Assembly (NCBI RefSeq): GCF_042684505.1
Contig: NZ_JBHULT010000005.1
Span: 186,001-250,000, forward strand
Reading direction: 5' to 3'
DNA length: 64,000 bases
From: Salinimicrobium flavum
GTDB taxonomy: Bacteria; Bacteroidota; Bacteroidia; Flavobacteriales; Flavobacteriaceae
Shown here: in pieces, positions 19,701 to 27,960 of the stretch
Position numbering within the stretch: the first letter of the stretch is position 1
Layout of the letters: the number at the start of each line of letters is the position of its first letter
Position numbers and translations under genes: made by a program
Notes under the pieces: model-generated
Told to the model about the DNA's origin: nothing
Database searches by the model: none
What the model saw: the letters and a program-made list of their open reading frames with translations, nothing else

Positions 19701-21044
19701 ATGTCAAACGACATTAGAATAAAAAGAGGGCTTACTCTACGATTAAAGGGGGAAGCGGAAAAAACCTTGGTTGAGGCGCCCCGCTCTAAGACTTTCGCAA
19801 TTAAACCGCCAGATTTTCATGCAGTTGTTCCCAAAATGGTTGTAAAAGAGGGAGCCGCCGTCCAGGCAGGAGATGAACTTTTCTTCTCCAAATATGCTCC
19901 TGAGGTGCGCTTTACTTCGCCGGTTAGCGGAACACTAAAAGAAATTAAACGTGGGGAGAAGCGTCGCATCATGGAAGTTATCCTTGAAGCTGACCCTTCT
20001 GATACCTACCGCGAATTCGGGACGATAGATCCTGTTTCTGCAGGTGCAGAAGCGGTAAAAAACAGGATACTCGAAAGTGGTTGCTGGGCATTTATCAATC
20101 AGAGACCTTATGATGTAATTGCAGACCCTAAAGATACTCCGAAAGCTATATTTGTATCAGCTATGAACACCGCGCCTTTATCGGCAGATGTGGAATTTAT
20201 ACTGAAAGACAGAATGGATGCTTTCCAGGCAGGGCTTAATGCACTGACCAAACTTACTCCGGGAAAAGTTCATGTTTCCGATCAAAAAGGAAACTCGCTC
20301 TTCTCCGGACTGGAAAATGTTGAATTACACCATGTTTCAGGTCCGCACCCTGCGGCCAATGTGGGAGTTCATATCCATAATGTAGATCCAATAAGTATTG
20401 GAGAGCGGGTTTGGACAGTTAATCCTGAAGATGTTGCCAATATCGGAGATCTGTTCCTTTCAGGTAAATTCACTGCGGTACGTACTCTTGCGGTTGCAGG
20501 AACCGAAGCGAAGGACAGGAAATACTTCCGCACAAAGATTGGTGCGAATGTGGCTGATCTTGTTGGGAAAGTAGATGAAGAAAACGTAAGGATCATTTCA
20601 GGAGATGTGCTCACCGGTCAAAAAGTTAGTAACAACGGCTTTATCGGTTTTTTCCCTAACGAACTTACCCTAATTCCGGAAGGAAATAAATACAGGATGT
20701 TCGGATGGTTGCCGTTCACTTACAATAATATTCCTTCTAATTCCCGCACTTCTTTGACCTGGTTATTTCCGAAGAAAAAATACGAGGTCAATACCAACCT
20801 GAATGGGGAGGAAAGAGCGCTTGTGGTTACCGGTGAAATGGAAGAGGTGATGCCAATGGATATTTTTCCAATGCAATTGTTAAAGGCGTGTATGGCAGCC
20901 GATATTGAAAAGATGGAAAACCTTGGGATCTACGAAGTCGCTCCGGAAGATTTTGCACTGGTTGACTATGTGAACACTTCAAAGATTGAGGCACAAGAAA
21001 TAATAAGACTAGGTTTGGATTTAATGCTCACTGAAGTAGGATAA
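19701..21044 (+). CDS. nqrA: Na+-translocating NADH:quinone reductase subunit A
   Basis: NqrA is the cytoplasmic subunit of the six-subunit Na+-pumping NADH dehydrogenase, linked to quinone interaction. At 447 residues it has the normal length and starts MSNDIRIKRGLTLRLKGEAEK. The biotinyl/Rnf-C-like N-terminal region contains PDFHAVVPKMVVKEGAAV and SPVSGTLKEIKRGEKR. Its C-terminus includes the EVMPMDIFPMQLLKACMAAD segment. It is the first gene of nqrABCDEF with its own promoter candidate; nqrB begins 10 bp after its stop. The operon order is the same as in Vibrio. Confidence 0.97.
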   Translation: MSNDIRIKRGLTLRLKGEAEKTLVEAPRSKTFAIKPPDFHAVVPKMVVKEGAAVQAGDELFFSKYAPEVRFTSPVSGTLKEIKRGEKRRIMEVILEADPSDTYREFGTIDPVSAGAEAVKNRILESGCWAFINQRPYDVIADPKDTPKAIFVSAMNTAPLSADVEFILKDRMDAFQAGLNALTKLTPGKVHVSDQKGNSLFSGLENVELHHVSGPHPAANVGVHIHNVDPISIGERVWTVNPEDVANIGDLFLSGKFTAVRTLAVAGTEAKDRKYFRTKIGANVADLVGKVDEENVRIISGDVLTGQKVSNNGFIGFFPNELTLIPEGNKYRMFGWLPFTYNNIPSNSRTSLTWLFPKKKYEVNTNLNGEERALVVTGEMEEVMPMDIFPMQLLKACMAADIEKMENLGIYEVAPEDFALVDYVNTSKIEAQEIIRLGLDLMLTEVG

Positions 21045-21054
21045 ACTGTTTACT

Positions 21055-22239
21055 ATGGAATGGATTAGACAAAAATTAGATAAATTTAAAGAGCCCTTTG
21101 CTAAAGGGAAGAAGCTTGAAAAGTTTTCACCGGCATTCAATGCCCTTGATACTTTCCTGTTCACTCCAAATCATACTACCCACAAAGGGGCCCATGTTAG
21201 GGATGCAGTAGATTTGAAAAGGGTGATGATCACCGTGGTGCTTGCTTTGGTCCCCGTGCTCCTCTTTAGTATGTGGAATACAGGGTATCAGTATCTTGTT
21301 CAGGTAAATCCTGAAGTTGACTTCTGGGAAGCTTTTGGATATGGAGCTCTAAAGATCCTTCCTATGATCGTTGTATCATATGCGGTGGGTCTTGGAATCG
21401 AGTTTGCTTTTGCCATTTTTAGAGGGCACGAGGTAAATGAAGGATATTTGGTTACCGGGCTTTTGATCCCGATGATCATGCCGGTAGGCCTGCCATTATG
21501 GATGCTTGCCATCTCTGTGGTTTTTGCAGTTATAATTGGTAAAGAAGCTTTCGGGGGAACCGGAATGAACATTCTAAACCCGGCTTTGACGGCCAGGGCT
21601 TTCGCCTTCTTTGCATACCCAACTTACATGTCTGGTAACAGCGTGTGGGTCATGAATGCGTCGGAAGTTGACGGGGTTTCAGGAGAAACAATTTTGGGAA
21701 CTCTTGCTGCAGGACAGGATATACAATACAGCGCGATGGACATGTTCCTCGGAATCATTCCCGGATCGGTTTCTGAAACTTCTGCCGCTTTGATCATTTT
21801 AGGAGCCTTGTTCCTTATCTTAACAAAGGTTGGAAGCTGGAGAATTATGCTAAGTGCGGTAGTAGGAGCAGCCGTAATGGCCTTGATCTTTAATGCACTT
21901 CCTTCACTTGGAATTGCAGGGAATGCACTTACAAATTTCCCCTGGTACCAGCACCTGTTGGTAGGAGGATTGATGTTTGGTATCGTTTACATGGCAACAG
22001 ATCCTGTATCGGCTGCACAAACCTATAAAGGAAAATGGATCTACGGATTCCTTATCGGGTTCTTCTCGGTCATGATCAGGGTTTTCAACCCTGCATATCC
22101 TGAGGGAGTGATGTTGGCTATTTTGTTGATGAACGTATTTGCACCAACGATTGATCACTATGTGATACAGGGCAACATCAAACGCAGGTTGAAGAGAAAA
22201 AAAGCGGGTATTAACCAACAAGTTGAAACTGCAGTATAG
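21055..22239 (+). CDS. nqrB: Na+-translocating NADH:quinone reductase subunit B
   Basis: This 394-aa integral membrane subunit carries a covalent FMN and riboflavin and forms much of the Na+/electron path. Many hydrophobic helices and conserved stretches (GGTGMNILNPALTARAFAF, MATDPVSAAQTYKG) are visible. The FMN-attachment region reads VDGVSGETILG at about residues 202-212: the acceptor Thr is present, but the residue before it is Glu instead of the Ala of the published S/T-G-A-T motif. ApbE, encoded downstream at 26165, is the enzyme that would attach FMN. The gene is followed after 2 bp by nqrC. Confidence 0.96.
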   Translation: MEWIRQKLDKFKEPFAKGKKLEKFSPAFNALDTFLFTPNHTTHKGAHVRDAVDLKRVMITVVLALVPVLLFSMWNTGYQYLVQVNPEVDFWEAFGYGALKILPMIVVSYAVGLGIEFAFAIFRGHEVNEGYLVTGLLIPMIMPVGLPLWMLAISVVFAVIIGKEAFGGTGMNILNPALTARAFAFFAYPTYMSGNSVWVMNASEVDGVSGETILGTLAAGQDIQYSAMDMFLGIIPGSVSETSAALIILGALFLILTKVGSWRIMLSAVVGAAVMALIFNALPSLGIAGNALTNFPWYQHLLVGGLMFGIVYMATDPVSAAQTYKGKWIYGFLIGFFSVMIRVFNPAYPEGVMLAILLMNVFAPTIDHYVIQGNIKRRLKRKKAGINQQVETAV

Positions 22240-22241
22240 TT

Positions 22242-22979
22242 ATGGAAGAAAAAACAGTAAATAAGACAAACTCCAATTCTTATACCTTCATTTTTGCCAT
22301 TATCATGGTGATCGTGGTAGGAGTAGTACTTGCATTTGCGGCGACCTCTTTGCAGCCATTGCAGTATAAGAATATGCGCCAGGAAAAAATGCAAAACATT
22401 CTCGCGACAGTTGGAGTTGAAACAGACAGGACAGGAGCTCAGGCTCTGTTTGAAGAAAATATCAAGGAGCAGATCGTTCTTGACAGTAACGGGGAAGTTA
22501 AAGAAGGGGTGAATGCCTTTGACGTTGACCTTGCCAAGGAGCTTAAAAAGCCGGCTGAAGAACAAAGTTTTCCTTTATATATCGCCGATGTTGAAGGTAA
22601 AACTTACTATATCATTCCTTTAAGAGGAGCCGGTCTTTGGAATGCCATTTTTGGTTATATAGCCCTTAAGGATGATGTAAACACGGTGAAAGGAGCTGTT
22701 TTCGATCACCTGGGGGAAACACCGGGTCTTGGTGCAGAAATTACTCAGGAGTGGTTTAGACATCGTTTTGATGATGAGAAAATCTTTGATGATAATGGAG
22801 AATTGATAGGAGTATCTGTTGTTAAAGGAACCAGTACCTCCAAAGATGATAATAAGGTAGATGCTATTTCGGGAGCGACCATTACAGGAGATGGAGTTTC
22901 GAATATGATCTCTGAGAGACTGCGCCACTATTTACCTTATTTTAAGAGTAAAACTGATGTAAAAGTTGCAAATAATTAA
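22242..22979 (+). CDS. nqrC: Na+-translocating NADH:quinone reductase subunit C
   Basis: A 245-aa subunit with one N-terminal membrane helix (about residues 10-33, YTFIFAIIMVIVVGVVLAFA) and a periplasmic FMN-binding domain. The flavinylation motif DAISGATITGDGV lies near residue 205 and is canonical, with the acceptor Thr in SGAT-I-T. Conserved GRGLW-type and GETPGLGAEI segments appear as GAGLWNAIFGY and HLGETPGLGAEI. The start overlaps nothing; nqrD begins 5 bp after the stop. NqrC passes electrons between the Fe centre of NqrD/E and NqrB. Confidence 0.96.
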   Translation: MEEKTVNKTNSNSYTFIFAIIMVIVVGVVLAFAATSLQPLQYKNMRQEKMQNILATVGVETDRTGAQALFEENIKEQIVLDSNGEVKEGVNAFDVDLAKELKKPAEEQSFPLYIADVEGKTYYIIPLRGAGLWNAIFGYIALKDDVNTVKGAVFDHLGETPGLGAEITQEWFRHRFDDEKIFDDNGELIGVSVVKGTSTSKDDNKVDAISGATITGDGVSNMISERLRHYLPYFKSKTDVKVANN

Positions 22980-22984
22980 GAATT

Positions 22985-23743
22985 ATGGCACAGGAAATAA
23001 AAAATAAACCTGAGCAATCTGCTGAGGTTACGAAAGAAGAGAAGAAGAACGCGATGATCCTTTTTCTGTCAGATTCAGAAGAAAGGGAGCATTTCTTATC
23101 CAAAGCTAACCGGAAGCTTCTTACAGATCCGTTAGACGATGATAACCCTATTACGGTCCAGGTTCTTGGAATCTGTTCGGCTTTGGCGATCACCGTGCAA
23201 CTTGAGCCTGCTATTGTTATGGCTATCGCGGTAATGGCGGTAATGGCTTTTAGTAACATGATCATTTCGGCAATGCGGAATATGATTCCAAACCGTATCC
23301 GTATTATCGTACAGTTAGTGGTAGTAGCATCTCTGGTGGCCCTGGTTGACCAGGTATTACGGGCTTATGCTTATGACGTTAGTAAACAGCTTTCGGTATT
23401 TATTGGGCTTATCATTACCAACTGTATCGTAATGGGACGTCTTGAAGCCTTCGCTCTGGGTAACGGAGTTTACAAATCCTTCCTTGACGGAATTGGGAAC
23501 GCAGCAGGATACGGACTTATCCTTATCATAGTTGCTTTCTTCAGGGAACTTCTTGGAGCAGGAAAATTATTTGGCTATGAGATCCTGGGTCATAAAGGGG
23601 CAACTCTGGCCGAATCAACCGGGCTTTACTCGTTCGGATATGAGAACAACGGATTAATGTTGCTTTCCCCAATGGCTTTAATTGTTGTGGGAGTGATCAT
23701 CTGGGTACAACGTTCAAGAAACCGTAAACTAATCGAAGCCTAA
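22985..23743 (+). CDS. nqrD: Na+-translocating NADH:quinone reductase subunit D, extended N-terminus
   Basis: The core, from about residue 44 (LLTDPLDDDNPITVQVLGIC), is a typical six-helix NqrD. The two Cys that, with two in NqrE, hold the intramembrane Fe centre are present in VLGICSALAIT and IITNCIVMGR. The protein is 252 residues, about 40 longer than the usual 205-215, because of a charged N-terminal stretch (MAQEIKNKPEQSAEV ...). An internal ATG at 23054 (MILFLSDSEER) would shorten it by 23 residues. I keep the first ATG because it lies 5 bp after nqrC, as is typical inside this operon, and the frame is intact; there is no clear Shine-Dalgarno to decide. Confidence 0.93.
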   Translation: MAQEIKNKPEQSAEVTKEEKKNAMILFLSDSEEREHFLSKANRKLLTDPLDDDNPITVQVLGICSALAITVQLEPAIVMAIAVMAVMAFSNMIISAMRNMIPNRIRIIVQLVVVASLVALVDQVLRAYAYDVSKQLSVFIGLIITNCIVMGRLEAFALGNGVYKSFLDGIGNAAGYGLILIIVAFFRELLGAGKLFGYEILGHKGATLAESTGLYSFGYENNGLMLLSPMALIVVGVIIWVQRSRNRKLIEA

Positions 23744-23767
23744 TCTACAACAGCAAAAAATTCAACT

Positions 23768-24382
23768 ATGGATTATATAAATTTATTCGTACGGAGTATT
23801 TTCATTGAAAATATGATTTTTGCCTACTTCCTGGGAATGTGTTCCTATCTGGCAGTATCAAAAACCGTAAAAACAGCAGTAGGATTAGGGTCAGCGGTGA
23901 TCTTTGTATTATCGATCACTGTACCTATCAACTTCTTACTTGACAATTACCTGTTACGTCCGGGAGCCTTATCATGGCTGGGCGCAGAATACGCCACCAT
24001 TGACCTTAGTTTCTTAAGTTTCATCATGTTCATCGCGGTTATTGCAGCAATGGTACAATTGGTGGAAATGGTTGTTGAAAAATTCGCCCCGGCACTTTAC
24101 GGTGCGTTGGGTATCTTCCTTCCGTTAATCGCTGTGAACTGTGCCATTCTTGGTGGTGCGTTGTTCATGCAGCAAAAAGACTTCAGCGGAATTGGGGAAG
24201 CAGCAACCTATGGGTTTGGTAGTGGAATTGGATGGTTCCTTGCCATACTTGGTATTGCTGCCATTCGTGAGAAGATCGCTTATTCAAATGTTCCGGCTCC
24301 TTTAAAAGGGTTAGGAATAACCTTTATCATTACCGGATTAATGGCTCTTGGGTTCATGAGTTTTATGGGAATCAAAATATAG
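23768..24382 (+). CDS. nqrE: Na+-translocating NADH:quinone reductase subunit E
   Basis: A 204-aa, six-helix membrane subunit paralogous to NqrD, inserted with inverted topology. The Fe-centre Cys residues are visible in YFLGMCSYLAVS (about residue 26) and IAVNCAILGGALF (about residue 120), the positions expected from the Vibrio complex. Its length is normal. It follows nqrD after 24 bp and precedes nqrF by 9 bp. Confidence 0.96.
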   Translation: MDYINLFVRSIFIENMIFAYFLGMCSYLAVSKTVKTAVGLGSAVIFVLSITVPINFLLDNYLLRPGALSWLGAEYATIDLSFLSFIMFIAVIAAMVQLVEMVVEKFAPALYGALGIFLPLIAVNCAILGGALFMQQKDFSGIGEAATYGFGSGIGWFLAILGIAAIREKIAYSNVPAPLKGLGITFIITGLMALGFMSFMGIKI

Positions 24383-24391
24383 AAAGAAGCA

Positions 24392-25681
24392 ATGGAAGTA
24401 ATTATAGCAAGTGTAGTTGTATTTTTAGTATTGATCCTGCTTTTGGTTGGCATCTTGTTGACGGCAAAGGCCAAGCTGGTCCCATCAGGACCGGTAACGA
24501 TCAATATTAACGGAGAAAAAGATTTGGAAGTCAGTTCGGGGGGAACCTTGCTTTCAACATTGGGAGAGAACAAATTGTTTCTGCCATCTGCCTGTGGTGG
24601 TGGTGGAACCTGTATGCAATGTAAATGTATTGTTTCGGAAGGTGGTGGAAGTATATTGCCTACCGAAGAACCCAACTTTACCAGGAAAGAGATCGCAGAT
24701 GGCTGGAGACTTGGTTGTCAGGTGAAGGTTAAACAGGATATGAAGATCCAGATACCCGAAGAGATCTTCGGGATCAAGAAATGGGATGCTAAAGTGGTAA
24801 GTAATTACAACGTTGCATCCTTTATTAAAGAATTTGTGGTTGAGATCCCAGAAGATATGGACTACCAGGCAGGTGGATATATCCAGATCGAGATCCCTAA
24901 ATGTGAAGTGAAGTTCGAGAATATGGACATCACTGCACATCCTGAAGAACATCCTGGAGAACCTGAGAAATTCAAAAAGGAATGGGATACATTCAACCTG
25001 TGGCCTTTAGTAATGAAAAATCCTGAGGTTGTGGAAAGAGCCTACTCTATGGCTTCTTACCCTGCAGAAGGAAGAAGGATTATGCTTAACGTCCGTGTGG
25101 CTACTCCGCCATGGGATCGAGCTAAGAACGACTGGATGACCGTTAATCCGGGGATTGCGTCTTCATATATTTTCAACTGTAAACCGGGAGATCCGGTGAC
25201 CATTTCGGGACCATTTGGGGAGTTCTTTATTAACCATTCAGATTCCGAGATGCTTTATGTTGGTGGTGGAGCCGGTATGGCGCCAATGCGTTCTCACCTT
25301 TACCATCTTTTCAGAACCCTTAAGACTGACCGTAAGGTTACTTATTGGTATGGTGGTCGTTCCAAGCGTGAATTGTTCTATACAGAACACTTCAGAGCAT
25401 TGGAAAGGGATTTCCCTAACTTCAAATTCTATGTCGCTTTGTCTGAACCTTTAGAGGAAGATAACTGGAAAGTGAAAGATGGAATTGAAGGGGAAGGCGA
25501 TGGTTTCGTAGGATTCATCCACCAGGTAGTGATAGATAATTACCTGAGCCATCATGAGGAGCCCGAAGAAATAGAATTCTATTTCTGTGGACCACCATTG
25601 ATGAACAAGGCCGTTGAGAAAATGGCTGAGGACTTTGGGGTACCACCGGAAAATGTGAGATTTGACGATTTTGGAGGATAA
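24392..25681 (+). CDS. nqrF: Na+-translocating NADH:quinone reductase subunit F
   Basis: NqrF (429 aa) is the electron entry subunit. It has an N-terminal membrane anchor (about residues 3-28), a 2Fe-2S domain with SACGGGGTCMQCKC and a fourth Cys in WRLGCQV, an FAD domain with RAYSMASYP, and an NADH-binding domain with VGGGAGMAPMRSHL and FYFCGPPLMN. All four cluster Cys are present. It oxidises cytoplasmic NADH and feeds electrons to the Fe centre of NqrD/E. It is the last structural nqr gene and is followed by a strong terminator at 25707. Confidence 0.97.
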   Translation: MEVIIASVVVFLVLILLLVGILLTAKAKLVPSGPVTININGEKDLEVSSGGTLLSTLGENKLFLPSACGGGGTCMQCKCIVSEGGGSILPTEEPNFTRKEIADGWRLGCQVKVKQDMKIQIPEEIFGIKKWDAKVVSNYNVASFIKEFVVEIPEDMDYQAGGYIQIEIPKCEVKFENMDITAHPEEHPGEPEKFKKEWDTFNLWPLVMKNPEVVERAYSMASYPAEGRRIMLNVRVATPPWDRAKNDWMTVNPGIASSYIFNCKPGDPVTISGPFGEFFINHSDSEMLYVGGGAGMAPMRSHLYHLFRTLKTDRKVTYWYGGRSKRELFYTEHFRALERDFPNFKFYVALSEPLEEDNWKVKDGIEGEGDGFVGFIHQVVIDNYLSHHEEPEEIEFYFCGPPLMNKAVEKMAEDFGVPPENVRFDDFGG

Positions 25682-25706
25682 GAAAACTCCTGTAAAACAT
25701 AATATG

Positions 25707-25738
25707 AACAGCCGTCATACGACGGCTGTTTTTTTTGC
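25707..25738 (+). terminator. Strong intrinsic terminator of the nqr operon
   Basis: A perfect 10-bp stem, AACAGCCGTC / GACGGCTGTT, with an ATAC loop, is followed by about eight T. It lies 26 bp after the nqrF stop and separates nqrA-F from the downstream small gene and apbE. Confidence 0.93.
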
Positions 25739-25792
25739 TTTTTATCTAAAAGGAAATTTCCCTTTGATTTTTAGCAGGTCGCAATTAAACCC

Positions 25793-25800
25793 TAAATTTG
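25793..25800 (+). promoter_or_regulatory. Candidate -7 element just upstream of the 118-aa gene
   Basis: TAAATTTG fits the Bacteroidota -7 consensus TAnnTTTG. A TTTG at 25763-25766 could be the -33 element, but the 26-bp spacing is long. The ATG at 25805 starts only 4 bp after the element, so the transcript would be almost or fully leaderless. Confidence 0.45.
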
Positions 25801-25804
25801 CCCT

Positions 25805-26161
25805 ATGGCAACACTTACAGATCAGGAACTGCACAACCTCGCGATGAACATTGTGGGGAAGGATCTCGAAGATCAGGGTTATGAATTCCTGGGGGTGAAC
25901 AGTGAGTTCAAGAAAGATCCGCAGTTTGTGGCACTCAAGGATAAAAAACTGCATTTTGTAATAGTACGGGCCATCGAATATCCACATGATCCTAAAGAGG
26001 TTCCCTTTATATTCCTGGAAACTGTAAAGCAACACGCTCAGAAATTCAAAGCACGTACCTTTTATGCTGGAGTAGGCCTTGCAAATTCGCGTGACTATGA
26101 ATTGCCGGTATCCAGTTCAGAGGATTATGTAGTGAACTACGCCGGCCTTCAAGAGATTTAA
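25805..26161 (+). CDS. Conserved small cytosolic protein between nqr and apbE, function unknown
   Basis: This 118-aa soluble protein has no signal peptide, Cys motif or membrane segment. It is acidic and mixed alpha/beta in pattern, with a central strand HFVIVRAIEYP and a C-terminal YELPVSSSEDYVVNYAGL. I recognise the type as a conserved flavobacterial protein. Similar proteins are sometimes labelled Nqr subunit F in databases, but it has none of the NqrF domains and that label would be wrong. It begins after the nqr terminator behind its own candidate promoter and ends 3 bp before apbE. A role connected with flavin transfer or Nqr assembly is possible from context only. Confidence 0.75.
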   Translation: MATLTDQELHNLAMNIVGKDLEDQGYEFLGVNSEFKKDPQFVALKDKKLHFVIVRAIEYPHDPKEVPFIFLETVKQHAQKFKARTFYAGVGLANSRDYELPVSSSEDYVVNYAGLQEI

Positions 26162-26164
26162 ACC

Positions 26165-27190
26165 ATGATCAAAATTTACTTTTTACGTCCCCTTGTCGTA
26201 ATCTTTCTTGCCCTATTTCTCTTTTCATGTGATAGAGGTCCGGTGGAAAGAAGTGCTGTCGGGGAGGCATTGGGAACCACTTACCAGGTAAAATATTTTT
26301 CTGAAGAAGATCTGCCGATAGATAAAGCGCTCGATTCTATTTTTGAGCGGGTGAACCAATCCATGAGTACTTATAGAAAAGATTCAGATATTTCTCGTCT
26401 GAACCGTGGAGACAGTCTGGTGAAGGTAGATTCCCTCTTTCAGGAAGTATTTCGACTTTCAGAAAAAGTATACAGGGAAAGCGGTGGCTATTTTGATCCT
26501 ACGGTAGGGAACCTTGTGAATTTATACGGATTTGGTCCTGAAAAAGGAGCGCGGGAAATCGATTCTGTGAAGATCGATTCTATTATGCGGGATGTCGGAC
26601 TCGGAAAGGTGAAAATAGCAGCAGATGGCAAGGTAACCAAAACTTCCCCAAATGTCTATTTGGATTTCAATGCTATCGCAAAAGGTTATGCCATAGACCT
26701 GATAGGACATTATCTGGAATCTAAAGGGGTAGAGAATTATCTGGTAGAACTTGGGGGAGAGCTCCTGGCCAAGGGAGAGAACCTGTCTAAGGAGGATCAC
26801 TGGATGGTGGGGGTTGATGATCCCGGCCAGAAGGCTGATGAGCGTACCCTTACCGCCGCAGTTAAATTAATTAACCGTGCCATGGCAACTTCAGGAAATT
26901 ACAGGAAGAACCGTACCGATCCCAAAACCGGGAAAATGTATGTACACACTGTGAATCCTCTTACAGGGTATGCTGAACAAAGCAATGTGTTGAGCGCTTC
27001 TGTACTTGCAGAAAATTGCGCTCTTGCCGATGCCTATGCCACTGCTTTTATGGCGATGGGACTTGAACGGTCAAAACAGTTGCTTTCCAAACTGGATAAT
27101 GTAGACGCCTTTCTTATCTATGCTAAAGAGAACGGGGAAATGGGTAGATATGCAACTTCCGGCTTTGAGGAAGTCCTCGTAGAGCTTTAG
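26165..27190 (+). CDS. apbE: FAD:protein FMN transferase (ApbE), lipoprotein
   Basis: ApbE attaches FMN from FAD by a phosphodiester bond to Thr in NqrB and NqrC, and so matures the pump encoded just upstream. The 341-aa protein begins with a lipoprotein signal peptide (LALFLFSC-D), placing it on the periplasmic face. Family motifs are MSTYRKDSDISRLN, GGYFDPTVGNLVNLYGFG, DFNAIAKGYAIDL, YLVELGGELLAKG, AMATSGNYR, and HTVNPLTGY plus the C-terminal ALADAYATAFMAMG with its metal-binding Asp/Thr region. It follows the 118-aa gene by 3 bp and ends in a 4-bp overlap with the convergent methyltransferase gene. Confidence 0.95.
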   Translation: MIKIYFLRPLVVIFLALFLFSCDRGPVERSAVGEALGTTYQVKYFSEEDLPIDKALDSIFERVNQSMSTYRKDSDISRLNRGDSLVKVDSLFQEVFRLSEKVYRESGGYFDPTVGNLVNLYGFGPEKGAREIDSVKIDSIMRDVGLGKVKIAADGKVTKTSPNVYLDFNAIAKGYAIDLIGHYLESKGVENYLVELGGELLAKGENLSKEDHWMVGVDDPGQKADERTLTAAVKLINRAMATSGNYRKNRTDPKTGKMYVHTVNPLTGYAEQSNVLSASVLAENCALADAYATAFMAMGLERSKQLLSKLDNVDAFLIYAKENGEMGRYATSGFEEVLVEL

Positions 27191-27960
27191 GCTAACTTTT
27201 TTGCTACGGGAATGATCTCTCCCTTGGCCAGCCGGTATCTGTCTACCAGTTCCGAAGACATTTGTGCGGTGAGGTCCACTTCCTCCACCTGGAAACCTGT
27301 TTCCCGCAGTTTGTCAAAGTAATCCCTTCCGTAGACCCGCACATGATCGTACTGCCCAAAGATTTTTGCCCGCTCTTTAGGATCGGAAATGGAATCATCC
27401 TCAAAAGTGTATTCCCGGCTTAGGTCCTGCGGAATTTGCAAAATAGCCGTGCCGCCGGGGGAAAGAACCCTGTACAACTCCTTCATAGCTTTCTCGTCAT
27501 CGGGGATGTGTTCCAATACATGATTGCAAAGAATAAAATCAAAAGAATCGTCCTCAAAAGGTAGATTGCAAATATCTGCCTTTACATCGGCTAAAGGGGA
27601 ATTGAGGTCGGTGGTGGTATAATCCAAATTCTCCAGCTTCTTGAAGCGGCTGTAAAATGCCTGTTCGGGAGCAAAATGTAATACTTTATGCGGGGCTGTG
27701 AAAAAGGCGGTATTTTCCTTTAGATAAAGCCACAGGAGCCTGTGACGTTCCAGGGAGAGGGTAGAAGGGGAGAGCACGTTCTCTCGCTGCTGTTCATATC
27801 CGTAAGGCAGAAATTTTGAGAAACTTTTCCCGTCGATGGGATCAGTATACCTGTTTCCACGCAAACCCAGCAGCAAAAATGGCCTGGCCAGATAACTCAA
27901 CCTGATCAAAACCGGACGGGGAATATGGTTAAGAACAAACTTAAAGGCTTTTTTGATCAT
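27187..27960 (-). CDS. SAM-dependent methyltransferase (type 11)
   Basis: A 257-aa protein with a Rossmann-like methyltransferase core. Motif post-I includes LDYTTTDLNSPLADVKADIC, and FDFILCNHVLEHIPDDEKAM with LYRVLSPGGTAILQIP are typical type-11 signatures. The usual glycine-rich motif I is replaced by VLHFAPEQAF, a variant I associate with a group of Bacteroidota methyltransferases. The substrate is not evident. It is the last gene of a four-gene minus-strand operon; its start overlaps the stop of the NUMOD4 gene by 4 bp. Its 3' end overlaps apbE by 4 bp. Confidence 0.85.
   Translation of the reverse strand: MIKKAFKFVLNHIPRPVLIRLSYLARPFLLLGLRGNRYTDPIDGKSFSKFLPYGYEQQRENVLSPSTLSLERHRLLWLYLKENTAFFTAPHKVLHFAPEQAFYSRFKKLENLDYTTTDLNSPLADVKADICNLPFEDDSFDFILCNHVLEHIPDDEKAMKELYRVLSPGGTAILQIPQDLSREYTFEDDSISDPKERAKIFGQYDHVRVYGRDYFDKLRETGFQVEEVDLTAQMSSELVDRYRLAKGEIIPVAKKLA

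Noticed and set aside
25805..26161. Second NqrF subunit
   Set aside because: It has no ferredoxin, FAD or NADH motifs and is far too short; the real nqrF is at 24392.
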